DNA from: Telmatospirillum sp.
Lineage (GTDB): Bacteria > Pseudomonadota > Alphaproteobacteria > CACIAM-22H2
Length of the DNA: 64,000 nt
Direction of reading: 5' to 3'
Assembly: GCA_020248985.1 (NCBI GenBank)
Contig: JADCGL010000003.1
Coordinates: forward strand, 62,001-126,000
Position 1 is the stretch's first letter, and the number at the start of each line of letters is the position of its first letter. Below are positions 56,341 through 64,000 of the stretch, one piece after another. The translations under genes were made by a program, and so were the position numbers. The notes beneath the pieces were generated by a model. That model was not told the DNA's origin. It saw nothing but the letters and a program-made list of their open reading frames with translations, and ran no database searches.

Positions 56341-59300
56341 TCAACCGCGCGATAAAAGGCCTAACCTCTCGGAATTGTAGATTTTTTCGATCGCGGCTTC
56401 GAAGTTTCGCGTCCAGCCGGCACCGTCCATGACAGGGCTTGACGCAAAGCGCGCGCGCAGCGTGCGCCGATATTCGGCGAGCCGCGCGCGGTCTTTGCCG
56501 AGTGCGGTCGCGATCTGCACATAGTCGTCGATGGTTTCGCCGACGAGTTCGCCCAAGCCGGCATGGCGCAAAAGGCTCGCCCCTACACGCGCCGAATGGC
56601 GGTCGCCAACGCACGTCACGACGGGAACGCCCATCCACAAGGCTTCGCACGTCGTCGTGGTGCCGTTGTAGGGGAATGTATCGAGGGCAACGTCGATGCG
56701 CGCATAGGCCGCCAAATGCGCGGCGGTTGCCGCCCGTTCGTCGATCAGGATCAAGCGATCCGACGGCAAACCTGCATCAAGAAACATTCTGCGCAAACGC
56801 GGGCCCGATTTTGACTCGCGCGCCAGCGGCGGCTTGAGCAGGAGCTTGGCGTTGGGAATCGCACCGACAATGCGGGCCCATGCTTCGGCGACGGGCGGTC
56901 GGATTTTCTGCGTGCCGTTGAACGATCCAAAGGTGGGCGACCCGACGATCGCGATCGGCGGCGGTGCCACATCGGGCGCATCGTCCGGTGCCGAATAGCA
57001 GACGAATGGCCCTGCAAGGCGCTCGAGTTTCTCGGAAAAATGCGCGGCGGCGTCCGACGGCGGATCCGCCGTCGCATCGCCGATGCGATAGCCGATCTCG
57101 GGTATACCGGTCGAGCCAGGAAAGCCGAGCCATTCGACGATCGCAGGGGCGGGCTTGTAGGCCGCAGCGGCAATCAGGGAACCGCTCGTATAGCCGCCCA
57201 ATTCCACAAGCACATCGATATTCGCGTCGGCGACAGCCTGCGCAATCTGCGCGGGCGCCAAGCGCGTGGTTTCAAGCCAAGACGTCGCCGATGCCGCAAA
57301 CCAGTCGGAAATCTCGTCGCGCGGCGCAATGCCGAAATCGGCGAAACAGTGCAGTTCGTAGTGCCCGCGGTCGCAATTTTCGAACAGCGGCTTGAGGAAA
57401 TAGGCGCAGGAGTGGCGCCGAAAGTCGGGCGACAAAAAGCCGATACGCAATTTCGCGCCACGCTTCCGCGCGGCGAACAAAGGGGCCGACGGCCGTTGCA
57501 GCCGCGCCGATATCGCAGCACCGATCGACCGCAGGGCGGCGCCATCTTTTGCCGCATCGGCGATGCTGAGAAAATAGCGCCGCTGCAGCGCCAGGGTCGC
57601 TTCGTTGGATTTGTCCGTTGAATCGACCGTTTCAAACGATTTGATTGCCGCCTCGAAATCGCCGACTTCGAACTGCAGCAGCGCCATATTGTAACGCGCC
57701 TGCAGATGGTTCGGAGCGAGCTCGAGCGCCTTCGTCAGAGCCGCAAGTGCGGCCGGATGGTCGCCCGATTCTTTGTGGAAATGGCCGAGATTGGACCAGC
57801 GCTCGGGCAGTTCGGGCTCGAGAGCAAGAGCACGTTCCAGAAGCGTGCGCGCCGTCGTCCGATCGCCCATGGCGAGCATTACGGACGCAAGAGCGGTAGC
57901 GGCCATGGCCGAATCGGGTCGCAATTCGATCGCCTTTTCGAGCGCTTCGCGCGCGGCGTCGAACGACGCTGGATCGCGCAACAGCATGCCGAGATTGAAC
58001 CAGGCATCGTAGTTGGCCGGATCGAGCGTAGTCGCGTCTCGGAAATAGCCGATTGCCGCGTCGCGGCGATCGGTTGCGGCAGCAAAATGACCGAGACGAT
58101 TGAGAATCGCGACATCCGACGGGGCTGCTGCACGCGCCGCAGCAAGAGCCGAAAATCCTTGCTCGATATCGCCGCGCTTGAACGCGTCGTCGGCGCGGGC
58201 AAGCAGATCGGACACGGTTTCAGCCGTCGGCGCGGGTGACACGGGCTGGCCCGTTGCGTCGGCATAAATACGTTCAAGGGCTGCTTCAAAACCGCGCGTC
58301 CAGCGATACCCATCCATAACGGGACTCGCGGCGAGTTTCCGGCGGATCGTGCCGCGATATGCGGCGAGCCGCGCGCGATCCTGGCCCAACGCGACGGCAA
58401 GCGCCACGTACGATTCGACATCGGTTGCCACAAGCTCGGGCAAGCCGGCATGGGCAAGCAATGTGGCACCGACGCGCGCGGAATGGCGGTCGCCTGCATA
58501 CGCGACAACGGGCACGCCCATCCACAAAGCTTCGCAGGTCGTTGTCGTACCGTTGTAGGGGAACGTATCGAGGGCGACGTCGAGACGCGCATAAGCAGCC
58601 AAGTGCGCTTCCGTGCTCTGCGTGCCGTCGATCAGCACGAGCCGGTCTTCCGGCAGGCCTGCGGCCGCAAACATGCTGCTGAGCCGCTCGCGCGTCTTGG
58701 GTTCGGTCGAGAGCGGGGCTTTAATCAGCAGCTTCGCGTTCGGCACCGCCATTACAATGCGCGTCCACACGCGCGCGGTGTGCGCGCGGATTTTGTGGGC
58801 GCTGTTGAACGTGCCGAAAGTCGGCCCGTCGGACGCAAGGATCGGCGGCGGCGCGACGTCGGGCGCTTCAGGCGGCGGCGAGAAGCAAAGGAACGGCCCA
58901 TCGAGCCGCTCGAGCTTCTCGCAGAAATGCGCCTCGATTTTGCCCGCAGGATCGGCGACCGTGTCGCCGATGCGGTAGGCGATCTCCGGAAGACCCGTCG
59001 AGGCCGGAAACCCGAGCCATTCGACGATCGCTGGGGCCGGCCGATAGGCGCAGACCGCGATCATCGAACCGCCCGTATAACCGCCGAGCTCGAGCAACAC
59101 GTCGATTCGGTCGTCGGCGACTTTGCGCGCGATCTCGGGCGGGCTCAGCGCCGTCGTGTCGGTCCAGTGGTCCGCCGACGCGCGGAACCAATCGGTCACC
59201 TGGTCGGGCTCGGCTTGCGTGAAATCGGCATAGCAGTGGAACTCGAAGCGCGACCTGTCGCGATTCTCGAACAGCGGCTGCAGGAAATAGGCGCAGGAAT

Positions 59301-60129
59301 GGCGCCTGAAATCGGTCGACAACAGGCCGATCCGCAGTCGAGGCCCGCGCGGCGTCGGCGTGTAGAAGGGCGCGTCCGTGCGGTCCATCTTGTCCGAGAT
59401 TTCGCGGCCGAGCGCCAGAAGCTGCTCGCCGGTCGCGTCGATCTCGGAGATATGCGGGAAATAGCGGCGCTCGAGAGAAGTGAAGACGTCTTCGTCGACA
59501 TTGTCGCGGACGATGGCGTCGAACTCGGCCGACGCTTTTTCGAAGTCGCCGACCTTGTAGTCGAGGGTGGCGATATTGTAGCGCACCTGCAGCGAATTCG
59601 GGCTCAACTTCAGCGCGCGCTCGAGGGCCGCGCGTGCTTCGTCGTAGGCGCGCAACTCGCGCAGCAGATTGCCGAGATTGGACCAGCGCTCGGCCACATC
59701 GGGCTCGAGCTCGGCGGCGCGCTGAAGATGCGCAAGCGCCGCCTCGCGCGCCTTGAGCGAGATTTCGGCAAGGCCCAATGCCGTCAGGGCCGCGGCCGAT
59801 TGGGGCCGGCAGCGCACGGCCTGGGCGAGTGCCTCGCGCGCCTCGCCGTTATGGCCGTTCTGCCGCAGCAGCAGACCCAGATTGTACCAGGCTTCGTAGC
59901 TGTCGGCGTCGATGCCGACGACTCGGCGGAAATAGCCGATCGCGTCGTCGATGCGGCCCGCGGAAGCCGAAAACACGCCGAGATTGTTGAGAATCTTGGC
60001 GTTGCCGGGATCGGCCGCTTGGGCGTCGCGCAGGATGCGGAAACATCCTTCAAGGTCGCCGCCCTGGAACGCGGCAGCGGCGGCTTTGAGATAGGGCGGC
60101 ATTTCGCCCGGCTTGGAAGAGTCTGTCAT
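56341..60129 (-). CDS. Tandem TPR-GT41 (SPINDLY/OGT-like) double enzyme
   Basis: A 1262-residue chain holding two full copies of a TPR plus O-GlcNAc-transferase-type unit. Copy 1: TPRs about 8-240, GT41 domain about 262-620 (RIGLLSTDFRRHSCAYF; RPAPAIVEWLGFPASTG; DTFPYNGTTTTCEALWMG near 520). Copy 2: TPRs about 636-870, GT41 about 892-1250 (RIGFLSPDFRRHSCAYF; same later motifs, DTFPYNG near 1148). Catalytic-region His and the Lys of LLIKAPL/LLKPPL are kept in both, so both may be active. Likely cytoplasmic protein glycosylation, or glycosylation of a surface-protein precursor. It follows another GT41 gene by 12 bases. Confidence 0.88.
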   Translation of the reverse strand: MTDSSKPGEMPPYLKAAAAAFQGGDLEGCFRILRDAQAADPGNAKILNNLGVFSASAGRIDDAIGYFRRVVGIDADSYEAWYNLGLLLRQNGHNGEAREALAQAVRCRPQSAAALTALGLAEISLKAREAALAHLQRAAELEPDVAERWSNLGNLLRELRAYDEARAALERALKLSPNSLQVRYNIATLDYKVGDFEKASAEFDAIVRDNVDEDVFTSLERRYFPHISEIDATGEQLLALGREISDKMDRTDAPFYTPTPRGPRLRIGLLSTDFRRHSCAYFLQPLFENRDRSRFEFHCYADFTQAEPDQVTDWFRASADHWTDTTALSPPEIARKVADDRIDVLLELGGYTGGSMIAVCAYRPAPAIVEWLGFPASTGLPEIAYRIGDTVADPAGKIEAHFCEKLERLDGPFLCFSPPPEAPDVAPPPILASDGPTFGTFNSAHKIRAHTARVWTRIVMAVPNAKLLIKAPLSTEPKTRERLSSMFAAAGLPEDRLVLIDGTQSTEAHLAAYARLDVALDTFPYNGTTTTCEALWMGVPVVAYAGDRHSARVGATLLAHAGLPELVATDVESYVALAVALGQDRARLAAYRGTIRRKLAASPVMDGYRWTRGFEAALERIYADATGQPVSPAPTAETVSDLLARADDAFKRGDIEQGFSALAAARAAAPSDVAILNRLGHFAAATDRRDAAIGYFRDATTLDPANYDAWFNLGMLLRDPASFDAAREALEKAIELRPDSAMAATALASVMLAMGDRTTARTLLERALALEPELPERWSNLGHFHKESGDHPAALAALTKALELAPNHLQARYNMALLQFEVGDFEAAIKSFETVDSTDKSNEATLALQRRYFLSIADAAKDGAALRSIGAAISARLQRPSAPLFAARKRGAKLRIGFLSPDFRRHSCAYFLKPLFENCDRGHYELHCFADFGIAPRDEISDWFAASATSWLETTRLAPAQIAQAVADANIDVLVELGGYTSGSLIAAAAYKPAPAIVEWLGFPGSTGIPEIGYRIGDATADPPSDAAAHFSEKLERLAGPFVCYSAPDDAPDVAPPPIAIVGSPTFGSFNGTQKIRPPVAEAWARIVGAIPNAKLLLKPPLARESKSGPRLRRMFLDAGLPSDRLILIDERAATAAHLAAYARIDVALDTFPYNGTTTTCEALWMGVPVVTCVGDRHSARVGASLLRHAGLGELVGETIDDYVQIATALGKDRARLAEYRRTLRARFASSPVMDGAGWTRNFEAAIEKIYNSERLGLLSRG

Positions 60130-60141
60130 CGTGTTGCGAAC

Positions 60142-61539
60142 TCAACTCGCGGCGGGGGTTTTTGTCGGACGTTCGGCGAAAATGCGGGACAAACCCGCCT
60201 CGAAAGTACGGGTCCATCGCGCCGCGTCGCAGACGAGGCTCGCCGACAATTTCGTGCGCATCGTGCTGCGATAGGCTTCGAGGCGCGAACGATCGGTGGC
60301 CAAGGCAACGGCTTTTTCGACGTAGTCGTCGGGCGTTTCGGCAATCAATTCGCCGAGGCCCGCATGGTGCAGCAGACTGGCACCCACGCAAGCCGAATGG
60401 CGCCGGCCGCGCAGGGCGACGACCGGCACGCCCATCCACAGCGCCTCGCATGTGGTCGTGGTGCCGTTGTAGGGGAACGTGTCGAGTGCGACATGCAGCT
60501 TCGCATAGGTCGCAAGATGGCCGCGCAGATCGCGTTCGAAACCGAGCAGCGTCAGCTTTTCGGGCGGCAGGCCGGCGGCGGCGAACATGCCGCGCAAGTA
60601 CGCGGCATTCGTCGGTTCTTCGTCGAGGCGGCATTTGATGAGCAAGCGTGCGCCAGGTACGCGCGCGACGATTCGCGCCCACAGCTGGGCCGTCTGCATG
60701 TTGAACTTGTGCAGCGCGTTGAACGTACCGAAACAGATTTCGCCGTCGGGCACGGGGGCCGGAGCCGGCGCACTTTCTTCGGGCGCGTAGCACAGGAACG
60801 GACCGTCGAGACGCACGATCTTTTCGCTGAAATGCGCATCGGCAGGTCCCGGCGGGTCGCTGACCGCGTCGCCGAAGCGATAGCCGATGCCCGGAATGCC
60901 CGTCGAGGCCGGGAAACCCAGCCACGACACGATTTTGCGTGCGGGCCGGTAGGTGCAGACCGGCGCCGTCGAGCCGAAGGAATACCCGCCCACATCGACC
61001 AACACGTCGATGGCCGCTTCGCAAATATGCTGGGCAAGCGTCGGCATGATGAAATGCGTGGTCTCGGTCCAGCGATCGGCCGAGTGCTTGAACCAGTCCG
61101 ACTGCGCGTCGCGCTTTGTTTCGCTGTAGTCGGCATAGCAGTGGAACTCGAACTGCTTGCGGTCGCGATTCTCGAACAGCGGGCGCAGAAAGAACGCGCA
61201 GGAATGGCGGCGAAAATCGGGCGACAAAAAGCCGATGCGCAGCCGGCCGGGGCGGCGCGGGCCAGGCCGCAGAACCGGCTTCAAAGGTCGCGGAAACTGT
61301 CCGGAATGGTGCTTAGCATAAGCAAGCAGGGTCGCGCCGTCGGTCTCAGGATCGCAAATTTTCGCCGTGAATTCCGAGTCGCGGGCCGCCCGCGCATAGC
61401 CGAACAGCGCATAGGCGCGCGCATCGGCCGGATGCGCCTGAAGATGCGCGTCGAACGCCGACACGGCATCGGCAAAACGCCGTTGCGCAAGCGCCTCGAT
61501 GCCGCTTTGCAGACGGTCGCCGGATTGTGGGTCGGACAT
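60142..61539 (-). CDS. GT41 (SPINDLY/OGT-like) glycosyltransferase, single catalytic domain
   Basis: A 465-residue protein from ATG 61539 (MSDPQSGDRLQSGIEAL); longer starts at 61590 and 61638 are possible. A short helical repeat part (about 1-70, one or two TPRs) precedes the catalytic region: RIGFLSPDFRRHSCAFFLRPLF at about 99, DVGGYSFGSTAPVCTYRPARK, WLGFPASTG, and DTFPYNGTTTTCEALWMG near 351. It is the first gene of a two-gene unit with the double enzyme. Acceptor unknown; bacterial relatives modify flagellin, adhesins or other surface proteins. Confidence 0.86.
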   Translation of the reverse strand: MSDPQSGDRLQSGIEALAQRRFADAVSAFDAHLQAHPADARAYALFGYARAARDSEFTAKICDPETDGATLLAYAKHHSGQFPRPLKPVLRPGPRRPGRLRIGFLSPDFRRHSCAFFLRPLFENRDRKQFEFHCYADYSETKRDAQSDWFKHSADRWTETTHFIMPTLAQHICEAAIDVLVDVGGYSFGSTAPVCTYRPARKIVSWLGFPASTGIPGIGYRFGDAVSDPPGPADAHFSEKIVRLDGPFLCYAPEESAPAPAPVPDGEICFGTFNALHKFNMQTAQLWARIVARVPGARLLIKCRLDEEPTNAAYLRGMFAAAGLPPEKLTLLGFERDLRGHLATYAKLHVALDTFPYNGTTTTCEALWMGVPVVALRGRRHSACVGASLLHHAGLGELIAETPDDYVEKAVALATDRSRLEAYRSTMRTKLSASLVCDAARWTRTFEAGLSRIFAERPTKTPAAS

Positions 61540-61695
61540 TTCCAAATGGCTCGGCAGTTCGGTCGTTTGGCCCTCGGTGTCGGGTACCATGCGCACCCGC
61601 ACCTGACAAGCGAACGCAGCCACTTCGGCTATTCCCATCTTTGAGCAGTTCGCCTATTCATGGGGCCCCTTCGACCGACAGACGGCAAAACACGC

Positions 61696-64000
61696 ATGGC
61701 CCGCTACAATTTCCGCGAATCCGAAACGCAGTGGCAGCAACGCTGGGAACAGGCGCGCGCCTTCGAACCGAGCGACGATTTCACGAAGCCCAAATACTAC
61801 GTGCTCGAGATGTTTCCGTATCCGTCGGGCCGCATCCATATGGGCCACGTGCGCAACTACACGCTGGGCGACGTAGTGGCACGCCATCGCAAAGCTCTCG
61901 GCTACAACGTGCTGCATCCGATGGGCTGGGACGCTTTCGGCCTGCCGGCCGAAAACGCCGCGCGCGACATGCAGATCCATCCCGGCAAATGGACCTACGA
62001 CAACATCGCTACGATGCGCGGCGAATTGAAACGCGTGGGCCTCGCCATCGACTGGACGCGCGAAATCGCGACCTGCCATCCCGGCTACTACGCGCACGAA
62101 CAGGCGCTGTTCCTGGATTTCTTCGACAAGGGCCTCGTCTATCGCAAGGAAGCCTTCGTCAATTGGGACCCGATCGACCAGACCGTGCTCGCCAACGAGC
62201 AGGTGATCGACGGCAAGGGCTGGCGCTCGGGTGCGGCCGTCGAAAAGAAGAAGCTGTCGCAGTGGTTCTTCAAGATCACGCACTATGCCGAAGAGCTTCT
62301 GTCGGCCCTGGGCACGCTCGACCGCTGGCCCGAAAAAGTGCGGCTGATGCAGGAGAACTGGATCGGCAAATCGTCGGGCGCTTACGTGCGTTTCGCGCTC
62401 GAAGGTCGATCCGACAGTGTCGAGGTTTTCACCACGCGGCCCGACACGCTGTTCGGGGCTTCATTCCTCGCTTTGTCGCCCGACCACAAGCTCACGGCCG
62501 AACTTGCGGCCGCAAACCCGGCACTCGCCGCCTTCGTGGCCGAGTGCCAGCGCGCCGGCACGTCGGCCGCCGTCGTCGAACAGCTCGAGAAAAAGGGCTT
62601 CGACACCGGACTTCGCGTCGCCCACCCGTTCGTTGCCGGCAAGACGCTGCCCGTCTGGGTCGCCAATTTTGTGCTGATCGACTACGGCACGGGGGCGATT
62701 TTCGGCTGCCCCGCGCACGACCAGCGCGACTGGGATTTCGCGACCAAATACGGCCTGCCGATCGCGGCCGTCGTCGCCCCCGAAGGCGAAAAAATCGACA
62801 TCTCGAAGGAGGCCTATACAGGCCCCGGCCGCCTCGTGAATTCCGATTTCCTCGACGGGCTCGAAGTCGAGGACGCCAAAGCACGGGTCGGCGAAAAGCT
62901 CAAAGCGCTGGGGACCGGCGAGCCGACGGTCGTGTGGCGCCTGCGCGATTGGCTCGTCAGCCGCCAGCGCTATTGGGGCTGTCCGATCCCGGTCGTGCAT
63001 TGCGGCACGTGCGGCGTGGTGCCGGTGCCGAAGAGCGAGCTGCCGGTCAAACTGCCCGACGATGTGCGCTTCGACAAACCGGGCAATCCGCTCGACCACC
63101 ACCCGACCTGGAAGCATGTCGGCTGCCCCAAATGCGGCAAGCCGGCACGTCGCGAAACCGACACGTTCGATACGTTCGTCGATTCGTCGTGGTACTTCGC
63201 GCGTTTCTGCAGCCCGCGCGACGCAAACCCCGTGGACCGCAAGGCGGTCGATTACTGGCTGCCGGTCGATCAGTATGTCGGCGGCGTCGAGCATGCGATT
63301 TTGCATCTGCTCTATTCGCGCTTCTTCACGCGCGCGATGCGCGCCACGGGCCACGCCAATCTCGACGAGCCGTTTGCCGGCCTGTTCACGCAAGGCATGG
63401 TCTGCCACGAGAGCTACAAGAGTGCCGCCGGCAAATGGCTCTATCCCGAAGAGATCGAGCGCAAATCGGAAAATCTCGTTGTCGAGATCGCGACCGGCCA
63501 GCCGGTGACAGTCGGCCGCCGCGAGGTCATGTCGAAATCCAAAAAGAACGTCGTCGCCCCGGGCCGCATCATCGACGAATACGGTGCGGATACGGCAAGG
63601 CTGTTCATGCTGTCGGACAGCCCGCCCGAGCGCGATCTCGAATGGACCGAAGCGGGCGTGGACGGCGCGTTCCGCTTCCTGCAGCGCCTATGGCGCGACG
63701 TGACCGAGCCCGATGTTCCGTTTGCGGCCAAAGACGCACCCAAGCCCGACACGCTTGCCCCGGCCGCCGATGCCGCGTTGCGCGCCGTGCACAAGACGAT
63801 CGCGTCGGTCTCCGACAATCTCGAGAATTTCCGCTTCAATGTCGCGGTTGCGCAGATTCGCACGCTCGCGAACACGCTGGGCGATCTCGACGTGAAAGCG
63901 GCGGGAGCCGATTGGGTGCGACGGCGCGGCTACGAGATCCTCGTGCAGCTCGTAGGCCCGATGGTACCGCATATCGGCGAATCGCTATGGGCCGCCCTCG
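61696..64000 (+). CDS. leuS: Leucyl-tRNA synthetase, 3'-truncated by window end
   Basis: Class I aminoacyl-tRNA synthetase charging tRNA-Leu. The ATG at 61696 gives [18 protein letters not shown], as in other alphaproteobacteria, and the frame stays open to base 64000 (768 codons). HIGH site: [15 protein letters not shown] (H48-H51); the editing domain lies at about 225-420 with [10 protein letters not shown]; a C2-type zinc-like insert has CGTCG and CPKCGK; KMSKS is VMSKSKKN at 611-618. About 90 C-terminal residues are missing. It is divergent from the GT41 gene, with 156 bases between. Confidence 0.97.
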   Translation, partial: MARYNFRESETQWQQRWEQARAFEPSDDFTKPKYYVLEMFPYPSGRIHMGHVRNYTLGDVVARHRKALGYNVLHPMGWDAFGLPAENAARDMQIHPGKWTYDNIATMRGELKRVGLAIDWTREIATCHPGYYAHEQALFLDFFDKGLVYRKEAFVNWDPIDQTVLANEQVIDGKGWRSGAAVEKKKLSQWFFKITHYAEELLSALGTLDRWPEKVRLMQENWIGKSSGAYVRFALEGRSDSVEVFTTRPDTLFGASFLALSPDHKLTAELAAANPALAAFVAECQRAGTSAAVVEQLEKKGFDTGLRVAHPFVAGKTLPVWVANFVLIDYGTGAIFGCPAHDQRDWDFATKYGLPIAAVVAPEGEKIDISKEAYTGPGRLVNSDFLDGLEVEDAKARVGEKLKALGTGEPTVVWRLRDWLVSRQRYWGCPIPVVHCGTCGVVPVPKSELPVKLPDDVRFDKPGNPLDHHPTWKHVGCPKCGKPARRETDTFDTFVDSSWYFARFCSPRDANPVDRKAVDYWLPVDQYVGGVEHAILHLLYSRFFTRAMRATGHANLDEPFAGLFTQGMVCHESYKSAAGKWLYPEEIERKSENLVVEIATGQPVTVGRREVMSKSKKNVVAPGRIIDEYGADTARLFMLSDSPPERDLEWTEAGVDGAFRFLQRLWRDVTEPDVPFAAKDAPKPDTLAPAADAALRAVHKTIASVSDNLENFRFNVAVAQIRTLANTLGDLDVKAAGADWVRRRGYEILVQLVGPMVPHIGESLWAAL

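Noticed and set aside
58450-61644. 1064-residue open frame on the plus strand
   Set aside because: It is opposite the GT41 genes, whose conserved motifs on the minus strand are decisive.

Overview
The window is GC-rich chromosomal DNA of an alphaproteobacterium, most likely a member of the Rhodospirillales or a close relative. The evidence is the trpF-trpB-trpA-accD-folC string, a CckA-type hybrid kinase, a MucR/Ros regulator, a TorF-type putative porin, a DUF3576 lipoprotein, an ornithine-lipid acyltransferase pair, the miaB-phoH-ybeY-corC-lnt string, and the frequent use of 4-base GTGA/ATGA overlaps between genes. I see no rRNA, tRNA, CRISPR array, insertion sequence or phage gene. Coding density is very high, and the GC-rich third positions open many long false frames on the opposite strand.

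Layout. 1-4817 (+): the end of trpF, then trpB, trpA, accD and folC. 4851-6800 (+): a CckA-like hybrid kinase without membrane segments. 6814-13499 (-): the rimP-nusA-ylxR-infB translation/transcription operon with two histidine phosphatases downstream; a promoter and an attenuator-like terminator precede rimP. 13790-19238: a TPR lipoprotein (+), an EamA transporter (-), then a secreted Gly/Pro repeat protein and a TolC-family lipoprotein (-). 19369-26893: metX-metW (-), an overlapping chorismate mutase-aminotransferase-dehydrogenase set (+), then trmB, metK and an XRE regulator carrying an AT-hook (-). 26992-36131 (-): lnt, corC, ybeY, phoH, miaB, an OlsA/OlsB-like acyltransferase pair, fur, mucR, rimI and tsaB.

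36146-47974 (+): a D-Ala-D-Ala dipeptidase, then a tightly overlapping run of two GT4 glycosyltransferases, a histidine phosphatase, a MurG-like transferase, a polysaccharide deacetylase and a small membrane protein. This run continues through a 4-base overlap into a complete ABC importer (fused double ATPase, binding protein, two permeases). It looks like one transcription unit for making a glycan and importing a peptide or oligosaccharide. 47978-55439: an MBL hydrolase with a regulator whose receiver is degenerate, TorF, an alpha/beta hydrolase, LolA, an unknown protein, YggS and a large porin.

55777-64000: a DUF3576 lipoprotein and the 5' part of leuS (both +) flank two minus-strand genes for SPINDLY/OGT-type (GT41) enzymes. 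One has a single catalytic domain. The other is a 1262-residue protein in which a whole TPR-GT41 unit is repeated head to tail. These GT41 genes, the glycan/importer run, the Gly-rich protein with its TolC-like lipoprotein, the soluble CckA, and the terminator-like hairpins placed in leaders or gene starts are the parts I find most worth study.
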